64,000 nucleotides of DNA. It comes from Coptis chinensis. Taxonomy: Eukaryota > Streptophyta > Magnoliopsida > Ranunculales > Ranunculaceae. The notes under the pieces were generated by a model. The model was not told the DNA's origin and did not search any database. It saw only the letters and a list, made by a program, of their open reading frames with translations. The stretch is taken from NCBI GenBank assembly GCA_015680905.1, contig CM027379.1, forward strand, positions 90,295,501 to 90,359,500. Reading direction: 5' to 3'. This document shows positions 25,361 through 37,954 of this stretch, piece by piece; the stretch's first letter is position 1; each line of letters begins with the position of its first letter. The position numbers and the translations under genes are program-made.

Positions 25361-26108
25361 ATTTTCTCTCGTTTGATGTCTCCAAAGCTGTCATTAGTGA
25401 TGGGGGGTACACATTTTTGTAACAAAATTTTTAGGTTTTTAATAAAGAAATATGGAGTTACTCACAAAGTTGCTACTCCATATCACCTACAGATGAGTGG
25501 CCAAGTGGAAGTCTCCAACAGAGAGATAAAGTCAATTCTAGAGAAAATTGTCAATCCTTCAAGGAAAGATTGGTCTCTCCGCTTATCGGATGCCTTGTAG
25601 GCATACCGAATGGCCTTTAAGACACCTATAGGGATGTCTCCTTACCGCATCATTTTTGGAAAACCTTGTCATCTACCAGTTGAACTTGAGCATCATGCCC
25701 TATGGGCCATCAAAAGCCTCAATTACAATATCAATGCAGCAGGCGAGAAATAAAAACTGCAATTAAATAAGCTTGAGGAGATTTGGAGTAATGCTTATGA
25801 TCTCTCAAAATCCTACAAAGCTAATATGAAAAGAGTGCACGACACACACATTTTGCGTAAAGATTTCAAAATTGACCAAAAAGTTTTACTTTACAACTCC
25901 ATATTACACATTTTTCTTGGTAAATTGAAAACACGATGGTCTGGTCCTTTCATTGTGTAAGCTGTGATCCAGTATGGGGCAATCTTTTGCTTAATCCACA
26001 AGATAACAACAAATTTCAAGTAAATGGCCAACACCTCAAACATTACCACGAGTTACGCTCCCCAACTGTTGAACAAACTCTTCTTCAGGATCCTGTCTAC
26101 ATAGACTA
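25361..26108 (+). pseudogene. Integrase of element B, core remainder and C-terminal part
   Basis: This resumes the integrase after the CACTA. It reads [39 protein letters not shown] with the region of the catalytic Glu (25358-25600), then in further frames [20 protein letters not shown] and [20 protein letters not shown]. The C-terminal part has KVLLYNSILHIFLGKLKTRW and SGPFIV. These phrases are characteristic of the Athila lineage. The second catalytic Asp before GGTH is lost through a one-base shift. Stops at 25600, about 25752 and about 25960 break it; the pol region ends near 26108. Confidence 0.88.
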
Positions 26109-26636
26109 GATGTTTTGTTTGACGTACTCAATCTTGTTCCTCTGTAGAGGGTACGTCATTTTGGTAGCCGGGCCATCTTTTATTTTATGATCTCAAAAGT
26201 ACTTTGAAATGTGTGGTTGCAAGCGCCGGAGCCGTAGTCTACAAAAACTCTATTTCAGAACTGAGTATAAATGTCTTCTGAAACGCGAGCAAACGTTCCT
26301 AATGGTAAATGATGGGTTCAAAAACTTTCTCCTCCTTCTTTCTCCACTCTTTTCTTCTCTCTTCCTGCCCACGTTCAAATCGTCATTTGGACAAAGTCTC
26401 ACCCCTCTCGAATTGGACAAGGTCGCAGTACTTTTGCTCATTGACGACGTGAGCGCAAAATGGGGTGGTGTATGCATTATCAAAACCCTAACTGCCCTAG
26501 TCTTCAGCCGCTTGGTGAAGGTGTTTATTATAACATATACACTTGTTTGACACCAGCAGCTCGGGATATACTTCGCAAGGTCGTTCCTCCCACAGGTTGG
26601 GATTCGTCTTGAGGATCTAACGTTAAAAGACTCACC
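26109..26636 (+). other. Spacer after pol in element B
   Basis: No supported gene. An open frame at 26209-26550 has no recognisable features. Confidence 0.4.
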
Positions 26637-26652
26637 TTGTATATATATATAT

Positions 26653-26994
26653 CGGGCTGGCTACATCGACATACAGAAATGACATATGGAGTTGATTTTA
26701 TAGGGATGTGATGTCCACAACATGGAGATCATCTCCACAAAACATCAGCTCCTTTGAACATGTCTAACCCTACAAAAAAATTGAGTTCAAATTAGAAATT
26801 TATCTGATGGTCCAGAATTTTAACTCTTTTGACAAGACTAGACACATCCGATTGAGCTGATTTTTTGTGCAGATACTATCCATGGTACGGAGATAATATC
26901 TACCAAAAATCAGCCCTTAGAGAAGTGTGCAAGTCCACTTTTGGATTGCGTATGTCAATTTCGTATGTCATTTCTATATGTCAATGTAGCCAGC

Positions 26995-26996
<2 letters not shown>
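26653..26996. mobile_element. Small TIR element inserted in a TA microsatellite
   Basis: The left end reads GGGCTGGCTACATCGACATA and the right end is its near-perfect complement (26964-26996). Both ends abut TA repeats (26638-26652, 26997-27063), so the target duplication is TA or longer. It has no coding capacity. This resembles Micron-type MITEs known from rice, which target TA microsatellites; family membership is inferred. Confidence 0.7.

Positions 26997-27063
<67 letters not shown>
26997..27063. repeat. (TA)n microsatellite
   Basis: About 33 uninterrupted TA units next to the small TIR element. Confidence 0.95.
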
Positions 27064-27066
<3 letters not shown>

Positions 27067-27177
27067 CCAGGAAATATAAGACATACTTAGCTAGAAAATT
27101 AAATAGAATTACGTAAATAAAATATCCGACATAAATAAAATACAAGGCCAGGAAAATAAAACGACTACTGGGAATCC

Positions 27178-28607
27178 TCAGGAGCTGCTGAAGAAGAACC
27201 GAGTCCTGCGACAGCGTGCAGTAAAAGCTCCCATGGAGGCTAACTGCTCCTGGATATCGCCTAGAGTATACATCACCTGATCTTGAAACTGGTGTTGGTT
27301 CGCCATGAGCATTTGCTGGAACTGATTCTGGTGAGTAGTCATATGATCCTGAAATGCATTTATGGAAGTGCGCATTTCTTGCTGAAATTCGCCCATGCTG
27401 TCTGTTAGTGAATTATCCTCCATAGATTCTCCCATGTAACGTTCCATCGATACTTGGCGAGTATACATGTCTCGCATGCCAATGTTCATAGTGCGGAGGG
27501 CATCTATAGGACGACTCATATGGCTTATAGCAGCCTCATCAAAGAAGGGTGGAGGTGGTGGGGGAGGTGGTGCCACGTTATCGTGTTCAGCTGCCATGCG
27601 TGCTATGGGTTCCCATGGGGATAGTATGCACTTCTTGAAAACAGTCATATTCTCATATGGCAGCATCGAAACTAATGGTGTGGCAGACAGAAAACCCAAA
27701 TTTATCATAACTTACGTGACAAGAACGACAAGAGGGGTTGACCTGAGTGCGGCATTCATAATAATGTCGAATAGAAAGGTCATTATGCAAAAGTTTCCCT
27801 TTCACTCCTGGAGGACCCAGAGTAGGTGGAGAAATGTCTTGTTAATCTCCGATGGCTTAGAGGTGCCAATGACATTCTGACCTAGCCATTGAGTCACGGC
27901 CAGCTGGTTCCGACGCACAGAATGTTAATATGCGTATTTCCCATCTAGATTATAATCACTCTCGATTAGCATGTCGAGCATGAGGTCGTAAGTTCGTGGA
28001 TACACGGTCTATTGCTGAGTCAGCACATGGTCGACCAAAGGTATGCCCGTTATCCCGGATATCAAAACGGGTGTGACTTGGCGGGGCACGTCGTTGATGG
28101 TGACCCAAAAATAGTTGCCATTAAAGCCACCATTGTTGTAGAAATTCAACACCAAAAAATATCGAATAAAGACCGCCATTGGCATACAATAGATACTCCC
28201 ACCCTCTAGATTAAATTTCCGTATAAAAAAATGGGGCAAACATCCCACTTTCAAATAAGGATCCAAAATTATGTTCTACTGAGATTCGCCTGTTTTTGGC
28301 CATTTGGTGATTGTAGGAAGAGGATGGGTATTGTTTTGAGATGAGGGGAAGATTTTGAAGTTGGTGGCGGAACGGAATTTGAATCGGAGCTGTGGTGGTC
28401 GCGTGCGAGACTCGATTTAAACCTGGTGCTGTCTCGTGCAAGACTGTAATTTGAGGGGATGAGATCCATTTTTGTGGGGAAAGAAAGGGGGAATGGTAAC
28501 GCGTGGTGAGGTGTGTCTCGGGTTTTAAATGGGCCGAGAATCACGAGATTTGGTCGGGCCCAAATTTTTTTCCAAGCCCAAATCAAACCTAAAAAATGTA
28601 AACGCAC
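27178..28607 (-). pseudogene. Plant-transposon-type ORF, antisense to element B
   Basis: The minus strand encodes, in several frames, a start with MAKNRRISVEHNF, then FIRYFLVLNFYNNGG, VTINDVPRQVTPVLISGITG (28009-28266), a middle LLWVLQ segment, and a C-terminal part with an eight-Pro run and a Gln-rich helix (27178-27708). The VTPxLISxITGIP phrase fits the family annotated as putative plant transposon protein. Its middle part matches the plus-strand ORF at 30163-31339 (LLHLLWVLQ followed by a short variable segment). The function is unknown. It lies antisense to the element around it, so it is either a separate inserted fragment or an inverted copy. Confidence 0.6.
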
Positions 28608-29131
28608 ACATTACTCGTTTGGACTCCAAATTAGATAAATGAGTTACCGAAATGATCGGCACGAAAAATGTCATCCAATTATCTATGTCATGCTCAAAGG
28701 CCAAAAGAGTTTTTGAAAAGAAGGAGGGATGTTTTATTTATAAACAATGGTTTTATTTTTTTATTTTTTTATATAAGGGAGATTAATGTGAACAACACTA
28801 GATGTCCAAAAGACTCACCATCAAAACTCTTACATAACTGTTATGTCGGCTCTAGAGCGAACCCAATCCAGCCAGACTGTGGCTTCACCTTTATGTATTA
28901 TGGGTGTAGGGGTAGGACGGTACAATCCTGGACCGTGCGCGCTACGGTCTAATAATATGACCCTTATTACAAACAACTATCCTCAAACCGCCCCAAAGGG
29001 AACTCAAAGTAACCAATTTTAGGGGTTAGCCTGGTCAAATCCATTGCCCCGTACGTGTCCCAAGTAGGCAACATCCGAGGTTGAACACGAATCTCTTTAT
29101 GTACAACTTAATGCAAGGGGGATTTTAAAAG

Positions 29132-29138
<7 letters not shown>
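28608..29138. other. No gene seen
   Basis: Mixed sequence between the antisense ORF and the next TA microsatellite, without recognisable coding or repeat structure. Confidence 0.4.

Positions 29139-29169
<31 letters not shown>
29139..29169. repeat. (TA)n microsatellite
   Basis: About 15 TA units directly left of the second small TIR element; a shorter TA run lies on its right at about 29441-29456. Confidence 0.9.
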
Positions 29170-29172
<3 letters not shown>

Positions 29173-29440
29173 GTTCCATTAACCATACTTTTTATACCAT
29201 AGTTTATATCACACCCCTTTACAAGATGAATTAAGTGATAATAATTTGGGGATATGATACCATAGATAACATCTCCACAAAATTCATCTCATTTGGAAAT
29301 CTCTAACCTAGGTAAAAGTAGTTATAAAATTTGATTTTTTTTTAACGATTCAGATTTTTCGATTTTGAAAGCATTGTTTGACATAGTTAAATATTATCAA
29401 ATGAGGTGAAATTTTATAGAGGTGATCTTCATGGTTAGTA
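29170..29440. mobile_element. Second small element flanked by TA repeats
   Basis: TA runs flank both sides. The ends share an imperfect inverted repeat around TTAACCATA (left) and its complement ATGGTTAGT (right). Internal phrases ATCTCCACAAAATTCATCTC and TTTTATAGAGGTGATCTTCA resemble those in the element at 26653-26996, so the two look distantly related. There are no genes. Confidence 0.5.
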
Positions 29441-29456
29441 TATATATATATATATA

Positions 29457-30160
29457 GTTGACGTTACACATAACGGCAAATTTTACATCAAACTAACGAT
29501 ATGCATCGGTCAGAAAATGGTCATAAAACTGCCATCAAAATGGTTAGAAAAAGGCTCCATTTCCTTTTTATAAATAGAAAGTTTACCACATCCTTCACAT
29601 TAACTCCTTTCATCTTCTTCCCTCTACACTTTTTCTTTAATTCTAATAACGTTTTTCTTAAAGTTCTTACCACTCTTCAGTTTCATGGATGCACTAGAAA
29701 AGTTCGAGTACCAACAAATTGAATATGCTACTCAAGTCTTCATGCTCGTTAGGTTTATTATCGTAATGTTGTTTTCCGATTGTCATTATGGTGTGTTTTC
29801 ACATCCCTGTATGCTGTTAAAACTTATTGTGAGATTACATTTACGTATTCCTTGTTCTTCTACTTACGCTCGGGGGGGGGGGGTAAAAAAAAATAAATAA
29901 ATAAATAGGAAGAGTGTGTCACTCCTTGTAGTCGCATGCCCTAGTCTTTCCCTCCACACTACATCCACTTTTACGCCTTGTTGAATTGATGTATGAATAT
30001 ACAAGTTGGTCAAACTACTCTGTGAAACCTTCTCTCGTATATTCTATCTCTTCCCACGTTTGATTCACAGTCTCAGGGATTTTACTTTAAACGATCTTTT
30101 GGGCAAGCACCTCGATAGAATTATTTTAGAAGATACACGTGGTCTAACTACCCTGTGACA
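29457..30160. other. No gene seen; contains a poly(G) run
   Basis: A run of 11-12 G with A-rich sequence follows at about 29873-29910. Open frames here lack supporting features. Confidence 0.4.
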
Positions 30161-30162
30161 CC

Positions 30163-31339
30163 TTGATCCATATTTTCTTAACTTTCGGATTGGTGCCTAT
30201 TTATAGCAAGGCTAAACACCTCTCAAATCCAGTCTTCCCTTTTTTACTAAATTATCTTCACCACTCCATTTCTTCCATCTTTAATGGCCCTCCCTCGAAT
30301 TTTCGTGCCCAAGCAAAACTTTATGGAAAATTTTCAGAGCTGTCTATTTCATCCATATTTTGACACTAAAATTTTACATCGAGGATGGTTCTCTCTATTA
30401 CATCATAAGGAGGTACTTTATTCTAGATAATTGGTTCTGCATTTCTATACACACAGTTATTTCCAAAACGGGCAATTCTTTGTCCGCGTAAAGCGGAATC
30501 TTGGCCTTGAATTGAGTCTGGAAATCATCTCCGAAGTCCTTCAAATTCCCATAACGAACCCTGGGGTACACCTTCACGATTTACCATTCGACAATATAAG
30601 GTATCTAATGTTTGCAACTATCCTTTATGGTGAATACAACCGGAAAAACCGCATTGTTTATCAACGATCCTTGCAAAAGAACCAATTATCTATGATCCCA
30701 TAGCTAGTCCATAATGTGCTCGGCACATCTAAGACTTCCAAAATAACCAAACCCCTCCTCCATCTACTCTGGGTCCTGCAGACTAAAAACAATGATTTTT
30801 GCATAATTCAAGTTCTCTGGAACGCGATCGCACGTGCCAGGAAAAAGTCTGCTCCTTTGCCAACAATTGTGACACTTATCATGGTGCGTTGGGGTTTTCT
30901 TATTACTGCTCCTACTACCTACCTCAAAACAGCTAACATTCTCACCATTCACTCCATCTGCATGAACAGTTTTTAGACTCCCGACGTTACAAAGAACCAT
31001 GTCGGTGCAGAAACCGACGAAGCTTGTTCCTCTGTCAACATCTTCGCTGAAAATGCAATACACAACATATTTAATCTTATGGAAGGCCTTCGTTTAATTT
31101 ACCAAGGACTAATGACAGCATACACACGTCAGAACATCATCATCACTAGTCTTCTTGAATTTCACGACCTTCGGACAATACAAGACGAGGAACAAGCACA
31201 ATTCTTGCACAGCCACAACCAGTTCTTGGCAAATCACAATCTCATAATGGAGAAACAATCCGAGATATACCAGACACAGAGCGCCCTGTTACAATGGGCT
31301 GTTGCACGAATTGAATTCATCGAGAATCTTATAACTTGA
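30163..31339 (+). pseudogene. ORF after pol in B, plant-transposon-type protein 1
   Basis: This lies in the place of the env-like ORF of Athila elements. Frames at 30431-30703 (HFYTHSYFQNGQFFVRVKRN, then ELSLEIISEVLQIP), 30716-30976 (LLHLLWVLQTKNN) and 31079-31339 (a Gln/His-rich helix with QFLHSHNQFLANHNLIMEKQ) form one broken protein. The order is the same as in the antisense copy at 27178-28607: a globular N-terminal part with an EVLQIP-type motif, then a middle helix and a Gln-rich tail. No signal peptide or membrane segment is evident, so it is not a typical envelope protein. The function is unknown. Confidence 0.6.
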
Positions 31340-31597
31340 TTTCTCCCACCTAAGGATCCTCGTCGTTACCCGGGCCATGACCCAAATTAAATTTCGCAAA
31401 TTTTCGTTAAAATTTCCGTTCTTTGTCATTTTCTATTTTTTTTTAGTTTTTACTAATCCTAATTAAGTGTAGTGCAATTTACCTGTTGTAATCAATGTCA
31501 TTTGTTTTTACCTAGTCATTTCCCTCGTATTCTAATATTTGGTTTATCTTTGTCTACAGGTGGTATCTTTCATCACACGTCTTCTACATCTCCAATA

Positions 31598-32449
31598 ATG
31601 GCACCGCCAAAGATCTTCCCTGAACAATCCTTCCAGGCTTTGTTGGATTCTCCTGTGTATGGACTTCATTTCAGAGACCTCATCACCCAAGTTGGTTGAA
31701 CCTCCTTCATTCTGCACCCTGAGCAGACATACTCTCCAGGTTTAACGGCTTATTTTTATGATAATATGGAGGATACAACAATATTTAATAATGCATGTGG
31801 TTTCTTTTTTAACAGATTTGCAATCCATATCGGTAACACCAGACATCTCTTTTACGAGCCAACAGTTGCTATGACTTTGGACCTTCCCTATCATCAGCCA
31901 ACCCCCACCATTCAATACATCATGCAGAACTCCTTTAATCACTACTTTTGGGAAGATTTCGTCGGACTCTATGGCGATGGCCTCACCCAAGTCATTGAAT
32001 GTGAGGAACCTAGCCGATGGTCGAACAAAACAATTCCCCTAGCAAGTATTACAATGAACATTGGGACTGCCATGTTGTTTATCCTTCTGAACATCATGGG
32101 GGATTGGCATTTTTCCACTACCTCAGAATCAGCTTTCAAGACTTTCCATGCTCTCGCTCAGCAACATAAATCCTTCGACATCATGAACCTCGTAATTGAG
32201 AACCTGAAAAGGGCTCGTCTTTTTCGACACCATTATATCACCTAGCTAGTTACCACATGCCGGATAATGAGGACATTCTTCCCACAGTTTTCGGCCACTT
32301 TTCACGATTGGGAACAAGTAGATGCTATATGTTCAACGAACAGGATAATTCGTTCTTTGAGATTTTGGGTCTGGCGTCAGCACTCTGCAAGGTACCTGAG
32401 GTACGTTCATTGCTTCCCCAAAGACAAAGACATGATAGCCCATTTTGAC
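31598..32449 (+). pseudogene. ORF after pol in B, plant-transposon-type protein 2, 5' part
   Basis: This starts MAPPKIFPEQSFQALLDSP at 31598 and runs with one stop into a long frame at 31766-32245 (FNRFAIHIGNTRHLFYEPTV), then 32257-32448. The opening phrase with PEQSF recurs in both A elements (minus near 36360, plus near 48738), so this ORF is shared across the group. The outer A insertion cuts it at 32450, and the C-terminal piece is at 54466-54590. Its role is unknown. Confidence 0.65.
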
Positions 32450-33589
32450 TGATAAACATAAAAAGAATAGTTTACTACGAAATGAACATTTAACTCAAAA
32501 CGCAAGAAAACTAAACTAAATTATGAAAAGCTATCAAAGATTTCTATACTCTCAATTCTATCGAAATAGAGTGGAGTAAAAAGTTCATTCCACTTTCAGT
32601 TCCTTAGTATTGAAGGTTTCTACAATTGACTAGTAATCCAAGGTCTAATAAGAGCAATGGTGGGGTTTTATACTACAACGTGAATTCGAATGACAAGATA
32701 CGAATAACGAAATGACATTTATAAAAATATGAACTTTACTACTTTTAATTAACCAATACTTCAAATCTAATTAATAATTAAGAACTGAATAACAAACAAT
32801 AATGGAAATTAGATCTAAACAAATTTAAATGACAAAATCGAAATGAACAGAATAACTATTTTATTTATCTAACTAAATGAAGAACAATGATTCAAAGGAT
32901 TAATCTAAAACAATGAATTGAAACTAATTAATTTAACTAATTGAATTGAAAACTAGATCTATAAGCAATTTTAATGGCTACTTTTCTTTTCTAAACTATC
33001 TAACTATCTTCTCTAACTTAAGAGCTAAGTCTTATTTTATACAAAGGAGGAGACCAGATCCACAATTTCATGCATGGGCTGAGGAGCCATGTTTTGGGCC
33101 GGAAAATCAAGCTCAAAGCCCAATTTCTTCAGTCCACAGAGCCCGTTTCAACTGGCTCTGAGTTTAGCAGACTTTTCATCCACTTCTGCTCCTCTGATTT
33201 TGTCAAGGCTTAGACCATTAGAAAGCTCTTTCCGAGCTGGTCGTTTTGATGTAAGGTAGGCCCAATTCCGAGGTCTGAGTCCAAAGATATGGTCTTCGGA
33301 AGTTCTGCCGACTTGTGCACTGTTTCTGCCTGTGCTGACTTTTCAGCTTTTGACCGGGCTTTACAAAGGTTTGTCTCCTTGAATCTTGGCCTTTATCACA
33401 GAACTTCATATCCTAACCAACCTTTGCTCCTTTATCTCGCCAAAGTGACATATTTCTGCACATAATTGACTTTACTGCATGAAATACATAAAAACACGTA
33501 ATCAGCATTAACTTTTATTTATTACTCGCATAATTGGTCTAAAAGTATGATTATTGAGGGGTTAAAACTACAATTTTGGGCTCTTATCA
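32450..33589 (-). repeat. 3' LTR of outer A
   Basis: Read on the minus strand it begins TGATAAGAGCCCAAAATTGT and ends TTATCA. It is close to the copy at 53329-54465; by eye about 5% of positions differ in the compared parts. Confidence 0.9.
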
Positions 33590-33620
33590 AACCACCCCCA
33601 AACAGCATTTTGCTTGTCCT
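33590..33620 (-). other. Polypurine tract of outer A
   Basis: On the minus strand, TTTGGGGGTGGTT lies directly upstream of the 3' LTR, as expected for the primer of plus-strand DNA synthesis. Just upstream of it is GAGGACAAGCAAAATG, which is also found before the 3' LTRs of inner A and, in part, of B. Confidence 0.75.
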
Positions 33621-35400
33621 CAAGCAAATATGAGAAATTAGAATAAGTGACCAGAAATGGAGTTCTAACTACTCTCGTTTCCCTGAGTGCGATTGCATTT
33701 ACCATATGCAACAAGGCCTTAAACCACTAGGAATTCCCTAGTGGACGAGTTATAGCCTCTTGAGAGTTTTCCAGTGAAGGTACTCAAAAACTTCATCTAT
33801 ACTACAACGACTAAGAAATAAAACTATTGTTTCCTTATTCACGCTGTAAATTAACTATACATCTCACTAGCAATGAATATAAAATAATCAAGTCGAAACC
33901 TAAGCTAATATATGCATAATAATCAATCATCTACAATAAACATATATTCAATGAGTAATACTATGAAATGCAATAGCAAGTCCGTTTCTGAAACTCGGAA
34001 TAGCGTCCTTAAGTAGGTCCTCACATAAATGTTAAGACAAAACCACTTTCGATTTTTTTCTGCTCAAGTTTAAGCTACTCCGATTAAGGCGATGGGCACA
34101 CTTTACCTTACAATCTCAATGACACACAAGAAAGCCGAAGTCGATCAAACACATCTACGACTTACTATCACACTAACCTATTCCTAATTGAGCTAGAGGT
34201 CTTTGTTAGGTGTTGCGGGGGTTAGGAGATGGTTTAAGAAGGAAGAAAATGGATATTCAAAAAGAACAAGTCTGAGATAATAGAGTTTTCGTATTATATA
34301 ACTAGAGAAAACCTTGTTCCTTACTTTCGCTTCTACACTTTATTTCCATCCTTAGCCATATTTTTCTTTTTCTTTGGCTTTTGACTCCTTTGATTCTATT
34401 TTTTTTTTTTGGAGTTCTAACTCTTATCTTCTTTTATTTGTTTCTTTTCTTATTCCTTTTTTTTTATTTGGATGGAAACTTTCTTTTCTTATTTGAAGCG
34501 ACTGACAAATTCTTGATTTCAAAGGTCTTTCTCTTTTCTATTCTTCATCTCTATTCTCAGACTTATTCAAAGAACGGGTAGGCTGATTTTTTTTTTTTTT
34601 TTGTAATAGGTTAAAGGATTTCCGGTTTATGAAAGGCTAAGGAAAGGCTCAGAGGGGCGACTATCGGAAAATAATTTCATAAGAGTTGAATTTCTGGCTA
34701 TATCGATCCAAAGAGGGCCTAAATTCTCGCTTAGGATATGGTATAGTGATCAAGCAAGTGGACGTGTGATTTCTCTATCCGGATTTTACTTCTCCCTTGT
34801 GTCATTTCTCAAATGTTTCACTCATATAAGACTTTAGGCTATATTCTCACAGGATTTGTAGAATAAGTACTCTGGCCTAGATTTCAGAAACTTGTTGCTA
34901 ACAATCATAGATACTCATGTAATATATTTATAGATTGATGCAAAGATTATTACCTACATATTAACCTAAGTTTCTAAAAACTATTCTAATGCAAAAGCTA
35001 CGTGAGACTTCTAGATTATTAAGAGCATAGAGAAGGAAAACAATACCAATATTCCTAAGTGTATAACATAAACTTTTTATTTTTAATTTTTGATATTTTA
35101 ACTATAAAATAAGTGCATATTATACATATCTATATCCTAACAGATGCCTTAATTATACGTGTTTCTATGCCCCCTCCCCCCCAAAACAAGAAGCATGCTT
35201 TGTCCTCAAAGTATTTAAAATAAAGAGGGTAGGGAAAATACCGTTGAAGCGCGTGAACTTCAGGAACATCTGCAAAACAAAGTTATAACATACTAATATA
35301 GGAAATAAAAACTGACGAAGCTCTATAGGAGTTCCACCCGCTATGGGGTTAATAAGAAATAAATTGTTTGGGACACAAGCGGACACTAACTGAAACTAAA
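33621..35400 (-). other. 3' untranslated region of outer A
   Basis: No gene. T-rich stretches lie at 34360-34470 and about 34590. It aligns end to end in content with 49520-51340 of inner A, for example the CCCCCTCCCCCC patch near 35170 against the G run near 49757. Confidence 0.7.
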
Positions 35401-35415
35401 ACTTACCTCCGCGAC

Positions 35416-36510
35416 TTACCCGCTTTCGTCCTCTTCCCTCATCATCCGCAAAGAGATGAGGTTCCTTCGCCCCTGCCACGCCATGATAACTTGCTGCCAA
35501 GCCGTTGCGGTGTCATCTACTTGTGCTAACCCGCCGAAAGTGTTACTATGTCCGATGGGGTGTAAGGAGCAACCAAGTGAGGTTGCATCCCGCCAAGTCA
35601 TGACTTCGAAAAGAGCAAACCACCCGATTGGTGGGTCTCATGACTTCGACCCTTTTCCAATCCGTGAACCGGGTACAAAATTCGTAGGCAGGCGAAAGCA
35701 TGATGATCGCGCAAAACTAAAACAGGCATAAGAAAGATACTTATGCCTCATGCTTTGGGCTCTCTTAAGACTAGCCACTAATACTTTGAAATGTCATATC
35801 GGGCGACGCCCCTCGCTGACAAGGAAAACGTCCGACGAGTACTATTTTGCAGAGGTAAACCGCCAATCCCTAAAATATTCATCGGGATGAATAACATAGT
35901 GGTGCCTACATTTAGGGACCCGGGCTACCAAGGGGGCTATGTTGTAACGCCCTTGGTCCATTATACTGAAATACCCTCCCCATAATACTCATAGAAATAT
36001 GTATAGTCATAGAGGTAGGCATTATCGGTCATATATCCCCACGTGTGAATAGGATCAGGTATTGGTATTCCCGAAACTAACGCTACGACATACTTATTGA
36101 ATTCTAGTGGCGTGCTATCTACCGTGACGGAGAATTCTTGTTCTCCATCTTGGTTACAATAGAACTTAACATTATTATAAAAAAAAATTCAGTAAGCTTA
36201 GGTAAATACGAGTCAGCGTCACTTACCAGTAGATGCATCAAGCCTAACTGCAAGATCCTTTCGCAAAACCAATGTCCATAAGTCTCGCTTCCCAACAAGT
36301 GTTCGAAGGACTGCTCTGGTATCACTATAGGAGGAGTCATCACAAAACTACTTTCTAGAATAGCTGCTACTATCCTGGAACAACCCTCGAAAAACTGGAA
36401 ATTTTTGGTGCCCACGGTGGGTCGGGAGCAGCAAGGCTCAAAGCTATGCCTCGATGGGCGCAGGTTGTGCTCTGATGAATTTCGAGTTCCAGGCACTTGG
36501 GCTCAGGTGA
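35416..36510 (-). pseudogene. Plant-transposon-type ORF of outer A, C-terminal half
   Basis: The frame at 36119-36496 includes MTPPIVIPEQSFEHLLGSET and YGHWFCERILQLGL, matching the start of the ORF at 31598 in B. The C-terminal frame (35416-35601) reads MTWRDATSLGCSLHPIGHSN and AWQQVIMAWQGRRN, ending in an acidic EEDE stretch. A matching C-terminus is at 49335-49520 of inner A. The middle is broken. The function is unknown. Confidence 0.65.
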
Positions 36511-37954
36511 CGCTCGGGTTTGGGCTGGCTAGGGCGCAGGTCGCGCTCAGGGTAGAATTTCTCTGATAGTGCTTAGGGCGCAGTGTGGCCTCCTAGGGCA
36601 GTGCACTCGGGGGCCGATAGGCGAAGTCGCGAAGGAAAAATAAGGTAAAGTGGGAGTGAAACATGAGAGATGAATGTGAGATGTAGTTTGGGATGTGAGT
36701 GTAGAATGAATGCATTTTTTAAAGGTTTTAAATTGCTAAAACAAATAGGGAAGTTGCCAAAAAGCTTTAAGGCAATTGCCGAAAATAATAAAATTTCCAA
36801 AACTGAAAACGGAAACAATTCATATTCTTGATTCTAAAACAACCCTAATATCTTTTAAAATTTGAATTTAGGATAGAATCTTTAACTCATCGAGATTTCA
36901 TCCTATCACAATACCTATTCATGGCGATGCTCATATCGGCAATATTCTCAACCTTCACTCCAAAAACAACTTCTAAAATGGATGATCATATAGCTTAATT
37001 ATGCTCGGATAAATAATACCACCCCCAAACAAATCAGGAAGGTGGGATTAATGATAAAAACAATGCATAATTCGAAAATAACCAACTTATATTAAAATTG
37101 AATTCAAACAACATAACACAACCAAATTCAAATTTGATTACTGAACTAATATTTTTACATTTGAACTAAATAAAAATAAATACAATAAAACAAATCAACT
37201 CATCAATCCCTAAACAACGCACTACTGGTAATGGAATTCGCATGAGAAGGAGATGGCTCTTGGGCTTCCGGCGGCCGAGGAGACATCCGGCCCCCGCGGG
37301 CGATGACGCTCGTGCCTAACAAACTGCCCCTCAGAAGAACCCCCCTGGGGTGGAAAGCGTGCAATCATGTTGTCTCAAAACTGGCGCTGAGCTTCCATCT
37401 CAGCCCTTGTCTGTTCCCACCGCTCATCCTCGCGCTGGGCACGAGTCTCAAAGTTATGATGCATGGCAGCCTGCCGAGTCCAGAGGTCTTCGCAAATAGT
37501 ATTTAAGGAACGCATGCCACGGCACGAATCCGCGGTCATGCGTTACTGCGTCCCTCTACCGCTCCAAGGCATCGGCATCAAAACATGTCGTGTCATCCTC
37601 ATCCTCCGAGTCAGTCTCGTCAGCTACCCTCTCTTTAGGCAACCTCCAAACTCGTTGGATACACTCCATATAAATATGAGGATTTCAGTGCTCTTTCAGG
37701 CAAATCCTATCAGACCTCGGAGTCGCTCTCAGGGTCTTCATGATTTTCGTAATCAAAATAGGGAGAGGTGCAATACTCTTCCCCACTCCCCTAATCATGT
37801 TTCTCAAAAACTCCACAATACAAAACTCATACTTCTGCTACTGGAGTATCCATAGCACGTGAAGGCGATTCGGACCTATCGCCGACTTTCTCCTTCCCTA
37901 TTACATTCCTACCAATCCACGAGCTCTGACCCGACTAGTTGGTTCGAGAGCAGC
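36511..37954 (-). other. Spacer between two ORF pieces in outer A
   Basis: No protein is recognised with confidence. Parts may code for the Gln-rich tail of the upstream ORF in degenerate form, around 37350-37520. Includes an A+T-rich leader-like stretch near 36790-37200. Confidence 0.4.

Noticed and set aside
26865-27116. Open frame with an Ile-Tyr repeat
   Set aside because: It is a translation of the TA microsatellite.
28668-28952. Open frame of 94 codons
   Set aside because: No homology, composition or conserved copy supports it.
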